Shown: positions 6,136 through 7,460 of the stretch, in pieces
Position numbering within the stretch: the stretch's first letter is position 1
Layout of the letters: every line of letters starts with the position of its first letter
Source of the DNA: Microbacteriaceae bacterium
Lineage (GTDB): Bacteria > Actinomycetota > Actinomycetes > Actinomycetales > Microbacteriaceae
Direction of reading: 5' to 3'
DNA: 7,460 nt
Assembly: GCA_025463665.1 (NCBI GenBank)
Contig: JAODAY010000143.1
Coordinates: 1 to 7,460, forward strand
The notes under the pieces: model-generated
Seen by the model: only the letters and a program-made list of their open reading frames with translations
What the model was told of the DNA's origin: nothing
Database searches by the model: none
Position numbers and translations under genes: made by a program

Positions 6136-7460
6136 ATGACGCACATCGCCCACGCTCCCGCCAGCCAGCTCGTTCCGACCGTCGAGGTCGTGCGGCTCGT
6201 GCGTCGCTGGCTCACCGAGGCCGACGCGATCCCGTCCGACGCCTCGGCCCAGCAGCTCGCGGGGGTGCTCAAGGATCCGAACGGGCTCGAATTCACGGTG
6301 GGATTCGTCGACGGCGTCGTGCGGCCGGAGGACGTCTCCGTCGCGGCGCGCAATCTCGCCGCCATCGCGCCGAAAGTGCCCGCCTTTCTGCCCTGGTACA
6401 TGAAGGCGGCGGTGCGCTGCGGCGGTGCGCTCGCGCCGCTGCTGCCCGGCATCGTCGTGCCGATCTCGCGCCGCGTGCTGCGGGAGATGGTCGGCCACCT
6501 CATCATCGACGCCACCGACTCGAAGCTCGGCAAGGCGATCGCGAAGACGCGCACCGAGGGCATCAGGCTCAACGTGAACCTGCTCGGCGAGGCCGTCTTG
6601 GGCGAGAAGGAGGCGACCCGCCGTCTCGCGGGGACGCACAGGCTGCTCGCGCGCGACGACGTCGACTACGTGTCGATCAAGGTGTCGTCGACCGTGAGCC
6701 CGCACTCCGCCTGGGCATTCGATGAGGCTGTCGAGCACGTGGTCGAGAGCCTGACGCCCCTGTTCGCGCGTGCCGCGAAGACGCCGGTACCCAAGTTCAT
6801 CAACCTCGACATGGAGGAGTACAAAGACCTCGACCTCACGATCGCGGTGTTCACCAAGATCCTCGACAAGCCGGAGTTCATGCACCTCGAAGCCGGCATC
6901 GTGCTGCAGGCCTATCTGCCCGACGCCCTGTCCGCGATGATGCGCCTGCAGGAATGGTCGGCGGGCCGTCGGGCGGCGGGGGGAGCGGCGATAAAGGTGC
7001 GTATCGTCAAAGGTGCCAACCTGCCCATGGAACAGGTCGAGGCATCCCTGCACGACTGGCCTCTCGCGACCTGGTCGACCAAGCAGCAGACCGACGCGAA
7101 CTACAAACGGGTCGTGAACTACGCGCTGCACCCCGATCGCATCGACAACGTGCGCATCGGCGTCGCCGGGCATAACCTCTTCGACATCGCCTTCGCCTGG
7201 CTGCTCGCGCAGCAGCGGGGAGTCGAGCGCGGCATCGAGTTCGAGATGCTGCTCGGCATGGCGCAGGGGCAGGCTGAGGCCGTGCGCCGCGACGTCGGCG
7301 AACTGCTGCTCTACACGCCGGTGGTGCACCCCCAGGAGTTCGACGTGGCGATCGCCTACCTGATCCGCCGCCTCGAAGAGGGCGCGAGCCAGGAGAACTT
7401 CATGTCGGCCGTGTTCGAGCTGAGCCAGAACGAGTCGCTGTTCGAGCGGGAGAAGCAGCG
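6136..7460 (+). CDS. putA: PutA: proline dehydrogenase domain of the bifunctional proline catabolism enzyme (cut off at window end)
   Basis: The open frame runs 441 codons from ATG 6136 past the window edge, so the C-terminal aldehyde dehydrogenase half expected for a protein of about 1,150 residues is not seen. PutA oxidises proline to pyrroline-5-carboxylate with FAD, then to glutamate with NAD. The visible part is a proline dehydrogenase barrel: NVNLLGEAVLGE (146-157), VSIKVSS (179-185, K182), FINLDMEEYKDLDLT (221-235), IVLQAYLPD (255-263), KVRIVKGANL (287-296, R289 in the FAD-contacting position), RIGVAGHNLFD (340-350), EFEMLLGMAQGQ (368-379) and LLYTPVV (391-397, Y393). The paired arginines of YLIRRLEE (R411, R412) correspond to the proline carboxylate ligands of E. 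coli PutA. There is no ribbon-helix-helix domain at the N-terminus, so unlike E. coli PutA it cannot repress its own gene. AGGA at 6127-6130 supports the start. Confidence 0.93.
   Translation, partial: MTHIAHAPASQLVPTVEVVRLVRRWLTEADAIPSDASAQQLAGVLKDPNGLEFTVGFVDGVVRPEDVSVAARNLAAIAPKVPAFLPWYMKAAVRCGGALAPLLPGIVVPISRRVLREMVGHLIIDATDSKLGKAIAKTRTEGIRLNVNLLGEAVLGEKEATRRLAGTHRLLARDDVDYVSIKVSSTVSPHSAWAFDEAVEHVVESLTPLFARAAKTPVPKFINLDMEEYKDLDLTIAVFTKILDKPEFMHLEAGIVLQAYLPDALSAMMRLQEWSAGRRAAGGAAIKVRIVKGANLPMEQVEASLHDWPLATWSTKQQTDANYKRVVNYALHPDRIDNVRIGVAGHNLFDIAFAWLLAQQRGVERGIEFEMLLGMAQGQAEAVRRDVGELLLYTPVVHPQEFDVAIAYLIRRLEEGASQENFMSAVFELSQNESLFEREKQ

Noticed and set aside
6049..7329. Long minus-strand open frame (426 codons) opposite putA
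   Set aside because: It is a mirror of the high-GC putA coding sequence. The plus strand has unmistakable proline dehydrogenase motifs throughout, and the minus frame is Arg/His/Gly-rich with no domain.
1..7460. CRISPR arrays, tRNA or rRNA genes, insertion sequences, phage genes
   Set aside because: I found no regularly spaced repeats, cloverleaf-like RNA genes, transposase motifs or terminal inverted repeats on reading both strands.

Overview
The window is high-GC DNA with dense, mostly G/C-ending codons. It is most likely from an actinomycete. The proline dehydrogenase and the sugar-phosphate mutarotase look like proteins I remember from Microbacteriaceae (Leifsonia/Clavibacter/Microbacterium relatives). 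That family assignment is inference from protein resemblance, not from a marker gene.

Layout. Positions 1-404 hold no convincing gene. They contain a perfect 10-bp hairpin (7-40) that probably ends transcription of a gene left of the window, then an AT-rich promoter zone with a TATAAC -10-like box (116-121), and just after it a 16-bp near-perfect palindrome (129-144) that looks like a repressor operator. Positions 405-4134 carry two overlapping plus-strand genes for the halves of a heterodimeric ABC exporter. After a 70-bp convergent gap come two minus-strand genes: a YeaD-type D-hexose-6-phosphate mutarotase (4205-5089) and a LysR-family regulator (5110-6018). A 117-bp divergent regulatory region follows, then the start of putA on the plus strand (6136 to the window end). 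Only the proline dehydrogenase part of putA is inside the window.

How the genes work together. The exporter halves are complementary. The first keeps the ABC signature (FSGGQ) but has lost Walker A, the Q-loop glutamine, the Walker B aspartate and the switch histidine. The second keeps all of those but has LTPAQ in place of LSGGQ. Together they can build only one competent ATP site. The substrate cannot be read from the sequence. The LysR protein is divergent from putA, and this PutA has no N-terminal DNA-binding domain, so the LysR protein is the natural candidate for controlling proline catabolism. The mutarotase acts in sugar-phosphate metabolism and may simply be co-transcribed with the regulator.

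I found no RNA gene, insertion sequence, CRISPR array or clear sign of a new multi-gene system. The most distinctive item is how completely the first ABC ATPase domain has degenerated.
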